Positions 36,140 through 44,787 of a stretch of DNA of 64,000 bases are shown piece by piece. The notes under the pieces are model-generated. The model saw only the letters and a list, made by a program, of their open reading frames with translations. It did not search any database and was not told the origin of the DNA. Every line of letters begins with the position of its first letter. The first letter of the stretch is position 1. The stretch comes from Pseudarthrobacter sp. NamE5 (GTDB taxonomy: Bacteria; Actinomycetota; Actinomycetes; Actinomycetales; Micrococcaceae), in contig NZ_VAHO01000002.1 in the NCBI RefSeq assembly GCF_005796225.1, forward strand, positions 310,001-374,000, in the 5' to 3' direction. The position numbers and the translations under genes were made by a program.

Positions 36140-36832
36140 TCAGTTGCCCAGAAGGCGTCGCTCGTGGGCGAAGGCGACCAGCTGGAGCCGGGTCCGCACT
36201 TGCAGTTTGTCCAACACGCGGCGCAGGTGGGTTTTGATGGTGGCTTCGGAGACGAACAGGCTTCCCGCCATTTCGCCGTTGCTCAGTCCTTTGGCAGCCA
36301 GCAAAAAGACGTCCCGCTCACGTACGGACAGGACGTCGAGCACGGACAGGTCCGGGCCGGCAGCTGGGGCATTGCGGGCATTGCGGGCAGCGTGTGCAAA
36401 GAGCGAGTGGACTGATCCTGGCGCGATTACGGAGTATCCGGAGTGGACGGTGCGGATCGCTGCCAGCAGGAATTCGGGTTCCGCGCTCTTGAGCAGGTAT
36501 CCGTTGGCCCCCGCCTGCACCGCCTGGACCACCGCCTGATCCCGGTTGAAGGTGGTCAGTGCAATGATTTTGGGTTTCTCCGCGCCAGCGGCCGCGGCAT
36601 GCCGAACGATCCGCCGGGTCGCTTCCACCCCATCCATCATCGGCATCCGCAGGTCCATCAGCATGACGTCCGGACTCCGCTCGATGGCCAGGGCTACCGC
36701 CGGTTCCCCGTCGCCTGCCTCACCGGAAAGTTCCATATCCTCCTGGCTCTCTATCAGCATGCGCAGTCCGGCGCGGAACAAGGGTTGGTCGTCCACCAAG
36801 GCAACGGTGATGCGTGCCCCGGCGTCAGCCAC
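36140..36832 (-). CDS. NarL/LuxR-type response regulator
   Basis: 230 residues. The receiver domain has the acidic pair in LVDDQPLF, phospho-acceptor Asp in MLMDLRMPMMDG, and the Lys in LLKSAEPE. The C-terminal LuxR-type helix-turn-helix has VRERDVFLLAAKGLSNGEMAG and SEATIKTHLRRVLDKL. GTG 36832 is chosen because it overlaps the kinase stop by eight bases and starts directly before the receiver domain. Pairs with the DesK-type kinase upstream. Targets unknown. Confidence 0.9.
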   Translation of the reverse strand: MADAGARITVALVDDQPLFRAGLRMLIESQEDMELSGEAGDGEPAVALAIERSPDVMLMDLRMPMMDGVEATRRIVRHAAAAGAEKPKIIALTTFNRDQAVVQAVQAGANGYLLKSAEPEFLLAAIRTVHSGYSVIAPGSVHSLFAHAARNARNAPAAGPDLSVLDVLSVRERDVFLLAAKGLSNGEMAGSLFVSEATIKTHLRRVLDKLQVRTRLQLVAFAHERRLLGN

Positions 36833-38213
36833 GGTAGTCGTCTTCCAAGGAAGCTGCCCCTGGCCGCGGTCTGCCGGCCGCGGCCAGCACCGGCTGAGCT
36901 CCGGCAACCTGCATCCCACCAGAAGCTGCCCCGTCCTCAGGTCCCGCCGTGTCTCCTGCTGCCCTTGCGTCGCGGGTCCTGTAGGGGATGAAGACCGTCA
37001 CCCGGAACTGTCCGCAGTCCGGGCCAGCGGTTAGCCAGCCGCCCGCCATATGGGCACGTTCGCGCATCCCTGGCAGTCCCCGTCCGGCACGGGATGAGGT
37101 CGCTTCGCCTTCACCTTCGTCCGGGACACGCGGCATTGCGGAGGCCACGTGCAAGGTCAGGCCCGGTCCGCTCCAGTCCAGGTGGACCTGCACCCCGGTC
37201 CCGCGCCCGCCATGTTTAAGTGCATTGGTCAGGCACTCCTGGACGATCCTGAACACCGCCACTTGCTGGCCGCCCGAGAGCTCCACTGGCGTCCCCGACT
37301 CACTGGGGTAAATTTCCAGACTTCCCCGCCGCATGCTCTCAATCAGCGGGGTGATGTCGCTCAGGCGCGGTTGTGGTGTTTCCAAGCCGTCGTCACGGAC
37401 TCCCTCGATCACACGCTGGGCATCCAGCAGGGCGCTGCGGGCGGAAACCGCGATAGTGTCCAAGGCATTGAGGACAGCCTTGGGCTGGTCCTTGCTCAGG
37501 TAGCGCGTTCCATCAGCCTGGGCGGCGATGACCGCCAGGGAATGGGCCAGGACGTCGTGGAGATCGCGGGCGATGCGGGTCCGTTCCTGCTCGACGATCA
37601 AGTCGATTTCCGTTTCCTTCAGGCTGCTTTGGGCCAGCTCCCGGGCCCGGAACAGGCTGCCTCGCTCCTGATAAAGAGCCAGGAGAAGACCAACGGCGGC
37701 GCAGGCGCCTGCGATGACCAGGAGCAGTGCGAACAACTGCCAGCCGTACCTCATGAACATGGGCCTGTCACCAAAATTGATTGGCATGAACCACCCGACG
37801 CCGCCGCTGTACCTCCAGGAGAGCATCAGGACAGTCATGAGTGCCACGAAGATGAGATTCGCGCCGCCCGCGATGTACCGCGTCCGTGGTGCTGCGGTCC
37901 AGAGAATGAAGCCGAGTGCGATAAAGGAGCCCAGATAGATGGCCCAATGGTTGGCAGCCATCGGCGGGAGGGAGAAACTCAACTGACCGAAGAGAAGCGC
38001 TGCGGTGAATGCCAAGGAGACCAAAGGTTTCCACGAGGCTGTGGCAATAGCCAGCGTCATCAACACCAGCGGCCACCGCCCGGACCAGGTCAGCCAGGAG
38101 TCACCCATCCTGCCGGCCTCAGCCACGCACCATAACGAATAGAAGATCACGGCCGCCACCAGCGGACCCCAGCGCCGCGCACATTTCAAGACTGCTTCCA
38201 TGCCTGCCACCAT
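36825..38213 (-). CDS. DesK/NarX-type sensor histidine kinase
   Basis: About 462 residues. Five or six membrane helices fill residues 15-190. The HisKA_3 dimerisation box is ARDLHDVLAHSLAVIA with the phospho-accepting His. The catalytic ATPase domain has QECLTNALKHGG (N box) and GRGLPGMRERAH (G box). A 50-residue low-complexity tail follows. The start is uncertain (ATG 38213, ATG 38201 or further upstream). Overlaps the response regulator gene. It lies downstream of the carotenoid operon on the same strand, so a membrane-state or light link is possible but unproven. Confidence 0.88.
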   Translation of the reverse strand: MVAGMEAVLKCARRWGPLVAAVIFYSLWCVAEAGRMGDSWLTWSGRWPLVLMTLAIATASWKPLVSLAFTAALLFGQLSFSLPPMAANHWAIYLGSFIALGFILWTAAPRTRYIAGGANLIFVALMTVLMLSWRYSGGVGWFMPINFGDRPMFMRYGWQLFALLLVIAGACAAVGLLLALYQERGSLFRARELAQSSLKETEIDLIVEQERTRIARDLHDVLAHSLAVIAAQADGTRYLSKDQPKAVLNALDTIAVSARSALLDAQRVIEGVRDDGLETPQPRLSDITPLIESMRRGSLEIYPSESGTPVELSGGQQVAVFRIVQECLTNALKHGGRGTGVQVHLDWSGPGLTLHVASAMPRVPDEGEGEATSSRAGRGLPGMRERAHMAGGWLTAGPDCGQFRVTVFIPYRTRDARAAGDTAGPEDGAASGGMQVAGAQPVLAAAGRPRPGAASLEDDYRG

Positions 38214-38324
38214 ATCCGCGGCAACAGCCCGATTTTCTCCGTATCGCTGCGATCTCAACCTGAAAGCCAACTGATTCAACCTCGGGGCCAGCCCCCCCCT
38301 GCCGCCCGGCAGACGGCCAGAAAG

Positions 38325-39188
38325 TCAGCGGACGGCCGCGTACCAGATCAGCAGCATCGTGACGAAGAATCCGGTCACGTAGTTCAGCCACAGGAAGCGT
38401 TCCCAGCCGCGGTGGGCCAGCTCGGCATCGTCGTCTTTCAAGGAAGCAAACGGCACGATGTTCACCAGGTACGGCAGCGCCAGGAGGGCTGCCAGCGGAC
38501 CCGGCCACGGGGTGAACAGCATGAGCGCGCCCCCGACCAGGTAGGTGGCGATGGCGAACCGGACGGTAGTGGAAGCACCGGTGACGGTGGCAACCGAGGC
38601 GATGCCGCCGTCGCGGTCGGCCATGACGTCCTGTACCGCCCCAAAAGCCTGGCTCGCGATGCCCCACAGGAAAAACGAGCCCAGCACGGCCCACAGCGCG
38701 GGCGTGAAGTCGGCCTGCGCCAGGACCAGACCGTAGAGCGCAGGGCTTACGAAGTGGGTGCTGGACGTGGCCGAGTCGAGGAAGGGGCGTTCCTTGAAGC
38801 GCAGCCCCGGCGCGCTGTACGCGATCACCGCGAAGATGCTGACGGCCAGCACCAGCCACGACAGCGGCCCGCCGAGCAGCACCAGCACGGCAAGGAACGG
38901 CACGTTGGTGGCAGCCGCGGCGCGGAGGGTGGTCCTGTGCATGGACCGCTCGAGCACGGCACCTTCCACGCCCCCCTTGCGCGGGTTCCGGAGGTCCGAT
39001 TCGTAGTCGAACACGTCGTTGATCCCGTACATCGCCAGGTTGTATGGAACCAGGAAGTACAGGGTCCCCACGATCCAGGCAAGGTCGAGCTGCCCGGCCG
39101 TGAGCAGGTACGCCGCCGCAAACGGGTAGGCGGTGTTCACCCAGGACAGCGGACGCGAGGACACCAACAGGGTGCGGAGGGTCTTCAT
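38325..39188 (-). CDS. crtEb: UbiA-family lycopene elongase/prenyltransferase
   Basis: 287 residues, eight or nine membrane helices. The prenyl-diphosphate motif is NDVFDYESD with the expected Asp spacing; the second Asp-rich loop is DVMADRDGG. It would add C5 units to lycopene, giving flavuxanthin-type C50 intermediates. The assignment comes from family plus position after the heterodimeric cyclase genes, as in Corynebacterium and Micrococcus. The start at 39188 overlaps the crtYf stop by four bases. Confidence 0.88.
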   Translation of the reverse strand: MKTLRTLLVSSRPLSWVNTAYPFAAAYLLTAGQLDLAWIVGTLYFLVPYNLAMYGINDVFDYESDLRNPRKGGVEGAVLERSMHRTTLRAAAATNVPFLAVLVLLGGPLSWLVLAVSIFAVIAYSAPGLRFKERPFLDSATSSTHFVSPALYGLVLAQADFTPALWAVLGSFFLWGIASQAFGAVQDVMADRDGGIASVATVTGASTTVRFAIATYLVGGALMLFTPWPGPLAALLALPYLVNIVPFASLKDDDAELAHRGWERFLWLNYVTGFFVTMLLIWYAAVR

Positions 39189-39508
39189 GGCCGCCGCTTC
39201 CGGGAACGTTCGCCGAGGACAATCCACAGCGAGGGCAGCAGCAGCACCGCGGCCACCGGGTAGGCAAAGTCCTCCAGCGGCGCCAGTCCGACGGAGACGC
39301 CTGAAATCCGGTCGGACGAGTAGCTGAAGAGTCCTGCTGCGATCATCAGGTTGTCGAACACGGCCGTCAGCACCAGGACGACGACGGCGGCGCCACCTGC
39401 CGCGGCCAGCACCGCTTTGCGCCGGGCAGCAGTCAGCACCCGCATCGCGGCGATGGCCACGGCGAGTGCCACCGTGAGGAACACGGCATTAAGTGCCCAG
39501 TACGTCAC
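39185..39508 (-). CDS. crtYf: Heterodimeric C50 carotenoid cyclase subunit
   Basis: 107 residues with three membrane helices. The lycopene-cyclase domain signature is VFDNLMIAAGLFSY and GLAPLEDFAYPV. These half-size proteins pair with a second subunit (the crtYe product just upstream) to cyclise C50 carotenoids. Overlaps both neighbours by four bases. Cyclisation type (epsilon, beta or gamma) is not predictable here. Confidence 0.88.
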   Translation of the reverse strand: MTYWALNAVFLTVALAVAIAAMRVLTAARRKAVLAAAGGAAVVVLVLTAVFDNLMIAAGLFSYSSDRISGVSVGLAPLEDFAYPVAAVLLLPSLWIVLGERSRKRRP

Positions 39509-39852
39509 GAGCGTTCCTTCGCGTGCTCAGGCCGGCGTGCCCGCATCGCAAGGCCCCGGCGGAACAGCAGGAACAGGTTCATGACCAGATAGCTGAGGAA
39601 GACCAGGAAGATGGGCTCCTCCACGGGCAGTTCGGGGGCGAGTTCGATGCCGATCGTCTCATTGTGTCCGCGAAAGAAAATGCCGAGCCCGATGCCGCCC
39701 AGGTCCCAGGCGAGGAAAAACGCCAGCCCTGCAGCCAGGACGGCGGCCGCGCGGCGGGCATCATGCCAAAAAAAGAGGCGCAGCCGCTGGTCGAGCAGCA
39801 CCATGCAGCCCAGGGAGACCAGGAGCAACGACAAGTAGGCTGCAGCAATCAC
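39505..39852 (-). CDS. crtYe: Heterodimeric C50 carotenoid cyclase subunit
   Basis: 115 residues, three membrane helices. It shares the cyclase signature in the form AWDLGGIGLGIFFRG and ELAPELPVEEPIFL. Expected partner of CrtYf. The start is GTG, overlapping the crtI stop by four bases (GTGA), and the stop overlaps crtYf the same way. Together they would produce decaprenoxanthin- or sarcinaxanthin-type pigment. Confidence 0.88.
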   Translation of the reverse strand: MIAAAYLSLLLVSLGCMVLLDQRLRLFFWHDARRAAAVLAAGLAFFLAWDLGGIGLGIFFRGHNETIGIELAPELPVEEPIFLVFLSYLVMNLFLLFRRGLAMRARRPEHAKERS

Positions 39853-41456
39853 GTGACGCTGTCCTCCCGCACCCTGTTCGGGCGCAGCGGGACCGGCAGC
39901 GGTCCGGTGCTCAGGTCACGGCGCAGCCGCTTGATGACGAGCTCCGCGCTGATCAGGCACATGGGAATGCCGATGCCCGGAATCGTAGAACCGCCCGAGT
40001 AGTAAAGACCCTGGACTTTCCGGCTGGCATTGCCGGCGCGGAAGAAGGCGCTCTGCCGCAATGTATGAGCCGGTCCCAGCGAAGTGCCTTTCCACGAGTG
40101 ATAGTCGCGTTCGAAATCGGCAGGCCCGTAGCTGCGCCGCAGGACGATACGCTCCGCAAGGTCCGGGATGCCGGCCCAGTCACTGAGTTGTTGGATCACG
40201 GCGTCGGCCACGCGTTCGATCTGCTCTTCTCCGCTGCCGCCGAGGCCCGGATCCGCCGGAATGGGCACCAGGACGAAGACGTTCTCATGTCCGTCCGGGG
40301 CCACGGTGGGATCTGTGGCGCTGGGTTTGCACACGTACATTGAGGCGGGCTCAGGGATGAACGTCTTCCGGCCGAAAATGGCCCGGAAGTTTTCCTCCCA
40401 GCCGCAGGTGAAGAGGAGGGTGTGGTGCTCCAGTTGGGGCAGTTCGCCCCGCACGCCCAAATACAGGAGCAGGGCACTGGGCCCCGCGGTGCTGCGCGAC
40501 CAGTAACGCTGCGGGTAGGTCTGCAGGTTCCGCGGCAGGAGCGTGGTCTCCGTGTGGTGCAGGTCGGCCGCCGAAACAACGGCGTCGGCCGCCACAGTAT
40601 GTTCGGCCCCGTCACCTGTGCGGTAACGCACCCCCCGCACCGCCGCGGGACGCCGCCGGGACAGCGTGGAAGAGGCCTCGATGGCCAGCACTTCGGCACC
40701 TGCCACGATGGTGGCTCCGGAGTCCCGGGCAAGCCGCTCCAAGGCGTCCACAAGCCGGGCGAAGCCGCCCATCGGATAGAGGACGCCGTCGTCAAGGTCC
40801 AGGTGGCTCATCAGGTGGTACATGCTCGGCGCGGTGAAAGGCGAGGTTCCCAGGAACACCGCGGGGTACTCGAGGATCTGCTGCAGGCGCGGGTTGGACA
40901 CGTGGCGCCGGACGTAGCTGTGCAGCGGCTGCAGCAGCAGGCGGCCAAGGCGGGGCAGGCGGCCCAGCACGTCCGGCGTCAGCAGCGGGGCGAACGACTC
41001 GAACGTGGAGTACAGGAAGCGCCGGGTGGCCATGGTGTATGTCTCGGCGGCGGAATCAAGATACCTCTCCAGCCGAGCGCCCGCGCCGGGTTCCAGCCGC
41101 TCGAAGAGCTCCACCACGCGGCGGCGCTCGGCCGGCACGTCCACGGGCTCATTGAAGCCCTCCGAGAGGAGCCGGTAGCCCGGATCAAGTTTCACCAGGT
41201 CCAGCTGCTCATCCGCAGAGGTTCCGAGCAGCCGGAAGTAGTGGTCAATCACCTCGGGCATCAGGTACCAGGAGGGACCGGCGTCGAACCGGAAACCGTC
41301 CTGGCTCCAGGAATGGGCACGCCCGCCCACCCTGTCCTGTTTCTCAAGCACCGTGACGTGGTGCCCTTCTGCGGAGAGCAGCGCGGCGGTGGCCAGGCCA
41401 CTGATGCCGCCACCAATCACGACGGCGGTGCGTCCGGACGGGACGGGCGGCTTCAC
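39849..41456 (-). CDS. crtI: Phytoene desaturase
   Basis: 535 residues. The N-terminal FAD motif is VVIGGGISGLATAALL, followed by EKQDRVGGRAHSW. The C-terminal signature YYSGGSTIPGIGIPMCLIS is the CrtI hallmark. It desaturates phytoene in four steps to lycopene, membrane-associated. The GTG start overlaps crtB by four bases, and crtYe follows with another four-base overlap. Confidence 0.93.
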   Translation of the reverse strand: MKPPVPSGRTAVVIGGGISGLATAALLSAEGHHVTVLEKQDRVGGRAHSWSQDGFRFDAGPSWYLMPEVIDHYFRLLGTSADEQLDLVKLDPGYRLLSEGFNEPVDVPAERRRVVELFERLEPGAGARLERYLDSAAETYTMATRRFLYSTFESFAPLLTPDVLGRLPRLGRLLLQPLHSYVRRHVSNPRLQQILEYPAVFLGTSPFTAPSMYHLMSHLDLDDGVLYPMGGFARLVDALERLARDSGATIVAGAEVLAIEASSTLSRRRPAAVRGVRYRTGDGAEHTVAADAVVSAADLHHTETTLLPRNLQTYPQRYWSRSTAGPSALLLYLGVRGELPQLEHHTLLFTCGWEENFRAIFGRKTFIPEPASMYVCKPSATDPTVAPDGHENVFVLVPIPADPGLGGSGEEQIERVADAVIQQLSDWAGIPDLAERIVLRRSYGPADFERDYHSWKGTSLGPAHTLRQSAFFRAGNASRKVQGLYYSGGSTIPGIGIPMCLISAELVIKRLRRDLSTGPLPVPLRPNRVREDSVT

Positions 41457-42367
41457 TGTGCCTGCATCCGGGCTGGGTCCGGGCTGGGGGGCGCCATTCC
41501 CCGCCTCCCGGTCAGGACCGCGGCGGCAATCTGCACTTTCACCGGGTTCGGCACGCTGATCCGGGTGCGGATAAGCTCCGGCGCCGGGGTCTCCCGGATG
41601 CGCTCAGCAAGTTCAGCGAAGAGCTCCTGGGCCAGGGCGACGGCCAGCCGGCTGGAGCGCGGGAGACGGCGCAGCACAGCGCGGGACTCCTGCAGGTCAT
41701 GGTCGATGTCTGCCAGCAGCCGGTTCTTGTGGGCCTCGTCGAAGTTGGCAGGCGAAACGCCCGGGAAGTAGCTGCGTCCAAGGGAGGTGAAGTCCTCCGC
41801 CAGGTCCCGGAGGAAGTTGACCTTTTGGAAGGCTGCGCCGAGGTGGCGGGCGCCGCGCTCCAGCCGGAGCATTTCCTCCGCGCCTACTGAATGTTCGTAG
41901 AGGAAGCACTTGAGGCACATCAGGCCCACCACTTCCGCTGAGCCGTAGACGTATTCGGCAAAGGACTTCGGGGTATGTTCCACCTGGTCGAGGTCTGCCC
42001 GCATCGAGGAAAAGAATGGACGGGTGAGGTCTGTTCCGATGCCCGTGCGGCGGGCGGTGTCGGCGAACGCGTGGATCACCAGGTTGGTGCTGTAACCGGT
42101 GGCCATGGCCTGCTCGGTCTCGCGCTCGAAGCCGTCGAGCCGGCGCCGGCTCTCGTCGGGCTCCAGGCCAGCGGCGGAGGCCACGCCGTCAACAATTTCG
42201 TCTGCAACCCGCACCAGCGCGTAAACAGATTCCACCTGCCGGCGCACGCTGGCCTCGAACAGCCATGACGCCAGTCCGAACGAGGTGGAGTAGGACCGAA
42301 GGACAACAGCGGAGGACTTGAGGGCAGCACTTGTGTAGTGGGCAAGGGCGTCACGTTCCCGGCTCAT
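41453..42367 (-). CDS. crtB: Phytoene synthase
   Basis: 304 residues. Two Asp-rich motifs bind Mg-diphosphate: RVADEIVDG near residue 55 and LRDLAEDFTSLGR near residue 195. It condenses two geranylgeranyl diphosphates head-to-head into phytoene. The ATG overlaps the crtE stop (ATGA). Confidence 0.93.
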   Translation of the reverse strand: MSRERDALAHYTSAALKSSAVVLRSYSTSFGLASWLFEASVRRQVESVYALVRVADEIVDGVASAAGLEPDESRRRLDGFERETEQAMATGYSTNLVIHAFADTARRTGIGTDLTRPFFSSMRADLDQVEHTPKSFAEYVYGSAEVVGLMCLKCFLYEHSVGAEEMLRLERGARHLGAAFQKVNFLRDLAEDFTSLGRSYFPGVSPANFDEAHKNRLLADIDHDLQESRAVLRRLPRSSRLAVALAQELFAELAERIRETPAPELIRTRISVPNPVKVQIAAAVLTGRRGMAPPSPDPARMQAQ

Positions 42368-43434
42368 GCAGGAATCCGCTCAGTGACGACGTCGGAAATG
42401 GGCGCCAGGCCGTCACGGATGGCCTGTGGCACGAAAGGCTGGTCGAGGGCCTGCAGCGCGCGTTCGGTAAGGTCGGCGGCGAGCTGCATGGTCCGGTTGC
42501 GGGCACCGGCTTCAATCAGCAGTTCCCGGACTTCCGCTGCCTCCGCTGCGGTGAGGTCCGGAGCGGACAGCAGCTCAGCGATCCTTGGCCACTGCGGCTG
42601 GGCTGCCGCGTGGCAGATGAGGGCAGTGCGCTTGCCCTCGCGGAGGTCGCCCCAGCCGACTTTACCGGTCCGGGACTCATCACCGAAGACGCCGATCAGG
42701 TCATCAGCCACCTGGTAGGCAATCCCGATGCAGCGGCCAAACTCCCCCAGCGCCGTCACTAGTCTTTCGTCGGCCCCGGCAAGGACAGCGGCGGACAGCA
42801 GCGGCGCCTCGAAGGAGTAAACGGCTGTCTTCAGCCGGGCCATGGTGAGGACTTCGGCAACGGACTGGGGCGTGGGGTGGAGGGGGGCAAGCACGTCAAG
42901 CAGTTCCCCGGCCGCGGAGGCAAAGACAGCTTCGTCCAGAATCTGGCCGAGCCGCTGCCGGGTGAGGAGGTCAACGTCGAGCTCCCCCATGAGCCGGTGG
43001 GCGTTGGAGAGCGCCAGATCACCGGCAATCACGCCAACCGACATTCCCGTGTGTTCGGCACGTTCAGGGCTGCTTCCCTGGGCTGTGGCGACGTTGCGGT
43101 AGGTTCCTGCAATGTTGGGCACGCCGCGGCGGGCGAAGTCCCGGTCCACCACGTCGTCGTGCACAATCAGTGCCGTGTGCAGCAGTTCGAAGGAGGCGGC
43201 GACGGTGGCCGCCGTCGCCATATCCTTTCCACCCAGCAGCCGGTAGACAGTCATGAGCAGGCGGGGGCGGAAGCGCTTCCCACCCACGGTGGAGGCTTCA
43301 AGGTGTTCCCACAGGGCATGGTAGTCGGGGTGCATGGCTGCGGCCCGGGCCTTTGACCTGGCGAAAAAGGACGTCAGGACATCGTTCACCAGCGGGCTGT
43401 CGGTCGAACCCGCCAATGTGGTCTCCTTGTCCAT
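42364..43434 (-). CDS. crtE: Geranylgeranyl diphosphate synthase
   Basis: About 356 residues. First Asp-rich motif VHDDVVDRD, second DDLIGVFGDE, with the FQ/YQ-type segment IAYQVADDL before the latter. It makes the C20 precursor for phytoene. ATG 43434 is preferred over GTG 43449: TTTACT lies six bases before it, whereas no Shine-Dalgarno is visible. First gene of the crt operon and divergent from idi across only 35 bases. Confidence 0.92.
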   Translation of the reverse strand: MDKETTLAGSTDSPLVNDVLTSFFARSKARAAAMHPDYHALWEHLEASTVGGKRFRPRLLMTVYRLLGGKDMATAATVAASFELLHTALIVHDDVVDRDFARRGVPNIAGTYRNVATAQGSSPERAEHTGMSVGVIAGDLALSNAHRLMGELDVDLLTRQRLGQILDEAVFASAAGELLDVLAPLHPTPQSVAEVLTMARLKTAVYSFEAPLLSAAVLAGADERLVTALGEFGRCIGIAYQVADDLIGVFGDESRTGKVGWGDLREGKRTALICHAAAQPQWPRIAELLSAPDLTAAEAAEVRELLIEAGARNRTMQLAADLTERALQALDQPFVPQAIRDGLAPISDVVTERIPA

Positions 43435-43469
43435 AGGTAAAGTAAACACGGGCTAGCTATTGGAGGGAA

Positions 43470-44015
43470 ATGAACCGCGGCGCAGAGCTGGTTGTCCTGG
43501 CGGCGGACGACGGAACACCTGTCGGTGCCGAGGACAAGGCAACGGTTCACTCCACGTCCACGCCCCTGCATCTGGCCTTTTCGGCGCATGTGTACGACGA
43601 CGAAGGCCGCCTCCTCGTCACCCGCCGCGCCCTGTCAAAGCGGACGTGGCCCGGAGTGTGGACCAACTCCTTCTGCGGCCACCCCTGCCCTGGCGAGGCA
43701 ACAGAAGACGCCGTGACACGCCGGGCATCGTACGAGCTTGGGCTACGCCTGGACCGCGTGGAGCTCCGCCTTCCGGACTTCCGGTACCGAGCCGTGGATG
43801 CCTCGGGAGTGGTCGAAAATGAAATCTGCCCCGTTTACACTGCCCGCGCTGCTTCGCCTCTGGATCCCCGCGATGACGAGGTGATGGAGTGGCAGTGGGT
43901 GGATCCACTCGAGATCACTGCCGTCGTCGCTGCCGCCCCCTGGGCCTTCAGCCCGTGGCTGACCCTGCAGCTGCCGCTGCTCTATCCCGAAAAGTTTGGG
44001 ACCGCCGCTCTGTGA
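43470..44015 (+). CDS. idi: Isopentenyl-diphosphate delta-isomerase, type 1
   Basis: 181 residues with the type I Idi/Nudix layout. Active-site Cys lies in TNSFCGHPCPGE, followed by EDAVTRRASYELG. Glu occurs in GVVENEICPVY. It isomerises IPP to DMAPP, feeding crtE and the C5 additions by crtEb. GGAGGG is four bases before the ATG. It is divergent from crtE with overlapping promoter space and converges on the glycosyltransferase gene ten bases away. Confidence 0.95.
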   Translation: MNRGAELVVLAADDGTPVGAEDKATVHSTSTPLHLAFSAHVYDDEGRLLVTRRALSKRTWPGVWTNSFCGHPCPGEATEDAVTRRASYELGLRLDRVELRLPDFRYRAVDASGVVENEICPVYTARAASPLDPRDDEVMEWQWVDPLEITAVVAAAPWAFSPWLTLQLPLLYPEKFGTAAL

Positions 44016-44025
44016 TTTTCATGGG

Positions 44026-44787
44026 TTATCGAGGGTGAATTGCCCGACGGCGGTCCCGGCCCACGCCAAGGGTCCGCCGCCAGCGCTCCCACGGCGGCGC
44101 CTCGCGCCAATGGAGGACCAGGGTATGGAACGCTCGGCGCAGACGACGGCGGCCGGCGGCGCCTCCTGCCAGGGACCGGGCCGAAATGCCGACCCGCAGC
44201 CGGCGGTCGTAAATAGTGCGTTGAGTGGGGTCGAGGACGAAGCCGAGGTCGACGTCGTCGTGCACGACCGGATCGTGGCGGTGAATCCGGTGGCGGACCC
44301 TTTCCCAGTCCGCGCGCCGGAAGGCGCAGTTTGAGCCGAAGGGTGGCCAGTGGCCCATGGCGGCGGCCATGAACACGAAGTAGGCCTGCATGTAGCCGAG
44401 CCCGGCGAGCCGCGCCCGGACCGGCCCGGCGTCGTAAAAGTCACCCGGCCCGGTCAGGAGCGCCAGGTCGGATTCGAGGGTGAAGCGGTTGGCGATGCGT
44501 TCCAGCCAGTCGCGCCGCGGAACGGTGTCCGCGTCGCAGCGGACAATCACTTCTCCGAGGGCGGCGTCGTAGCCGGTGGCGGCAGCGGCAGCGATCCCGG
44601 CTTCTGTCTCGCTCAGTACCCGGGCACCATGCCGTTCGGCCACGCGTGCGGTGTCATCAGCCGAGTTGTTGTCCACCACGATGATCTCCAGCGGAGCCAG
44701 CGTTTGGGCCTTAAGTGCTCCGAGGCACCGGGACAGTGGGCCGGCGTCGTCCTTGCAGGGGATCACGACGGAGAGGGACGGATTCAC
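44026..44787 (-). CDS. GT2-family glycosyltransferase, candidate carotenoid glucosyltransferase
   Basis: 253 residues. The GT-A core starts SVVIPCKDDAGPLSRCL and has the DxD in RCDADTVPRRDW. One or two hydrophobic segments near residues 130-150 may touch the membrane. C50 clusters of relatives contain a CrtX glucosyltransferase that decorates the end hydroxyls; position makes this gene a candidate, but the motif evidence is only GT2. The GTG start overlaps the DUF2993 stop by four bases. Confidence 0.8.
   Translation of the reverse strand: MNPSLSVVIPCKDDAGPLSRCLGALKAQTLAPLEIIVVDNNSADDTARVAERHGARVLSETEAGIAAAAATGYDAALGEVIVRCDADTVPRRDWLERIANRFTLESDLALLTGPGDFYDAGPVRARLAGLGYMQAYFVFMAAAMGHWPPFGSNCAFRRADWERVRHRIHRHDPVVHDDVDLGFVLDPTQRTIYDRRLRVGISARSLAGGAAGRRRLRRAFHTLVLHWREAPPWERWRRTLGVGRDRRRAIHPR

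Noticed and set aside
36825..38279. Longer version of the histidine kinase starting at 38279
   Set aside because: The extra 22 residues are charged and lie before the first membrane helix without a ribosome site; ATG 38213 is a more economical start, though not proven.
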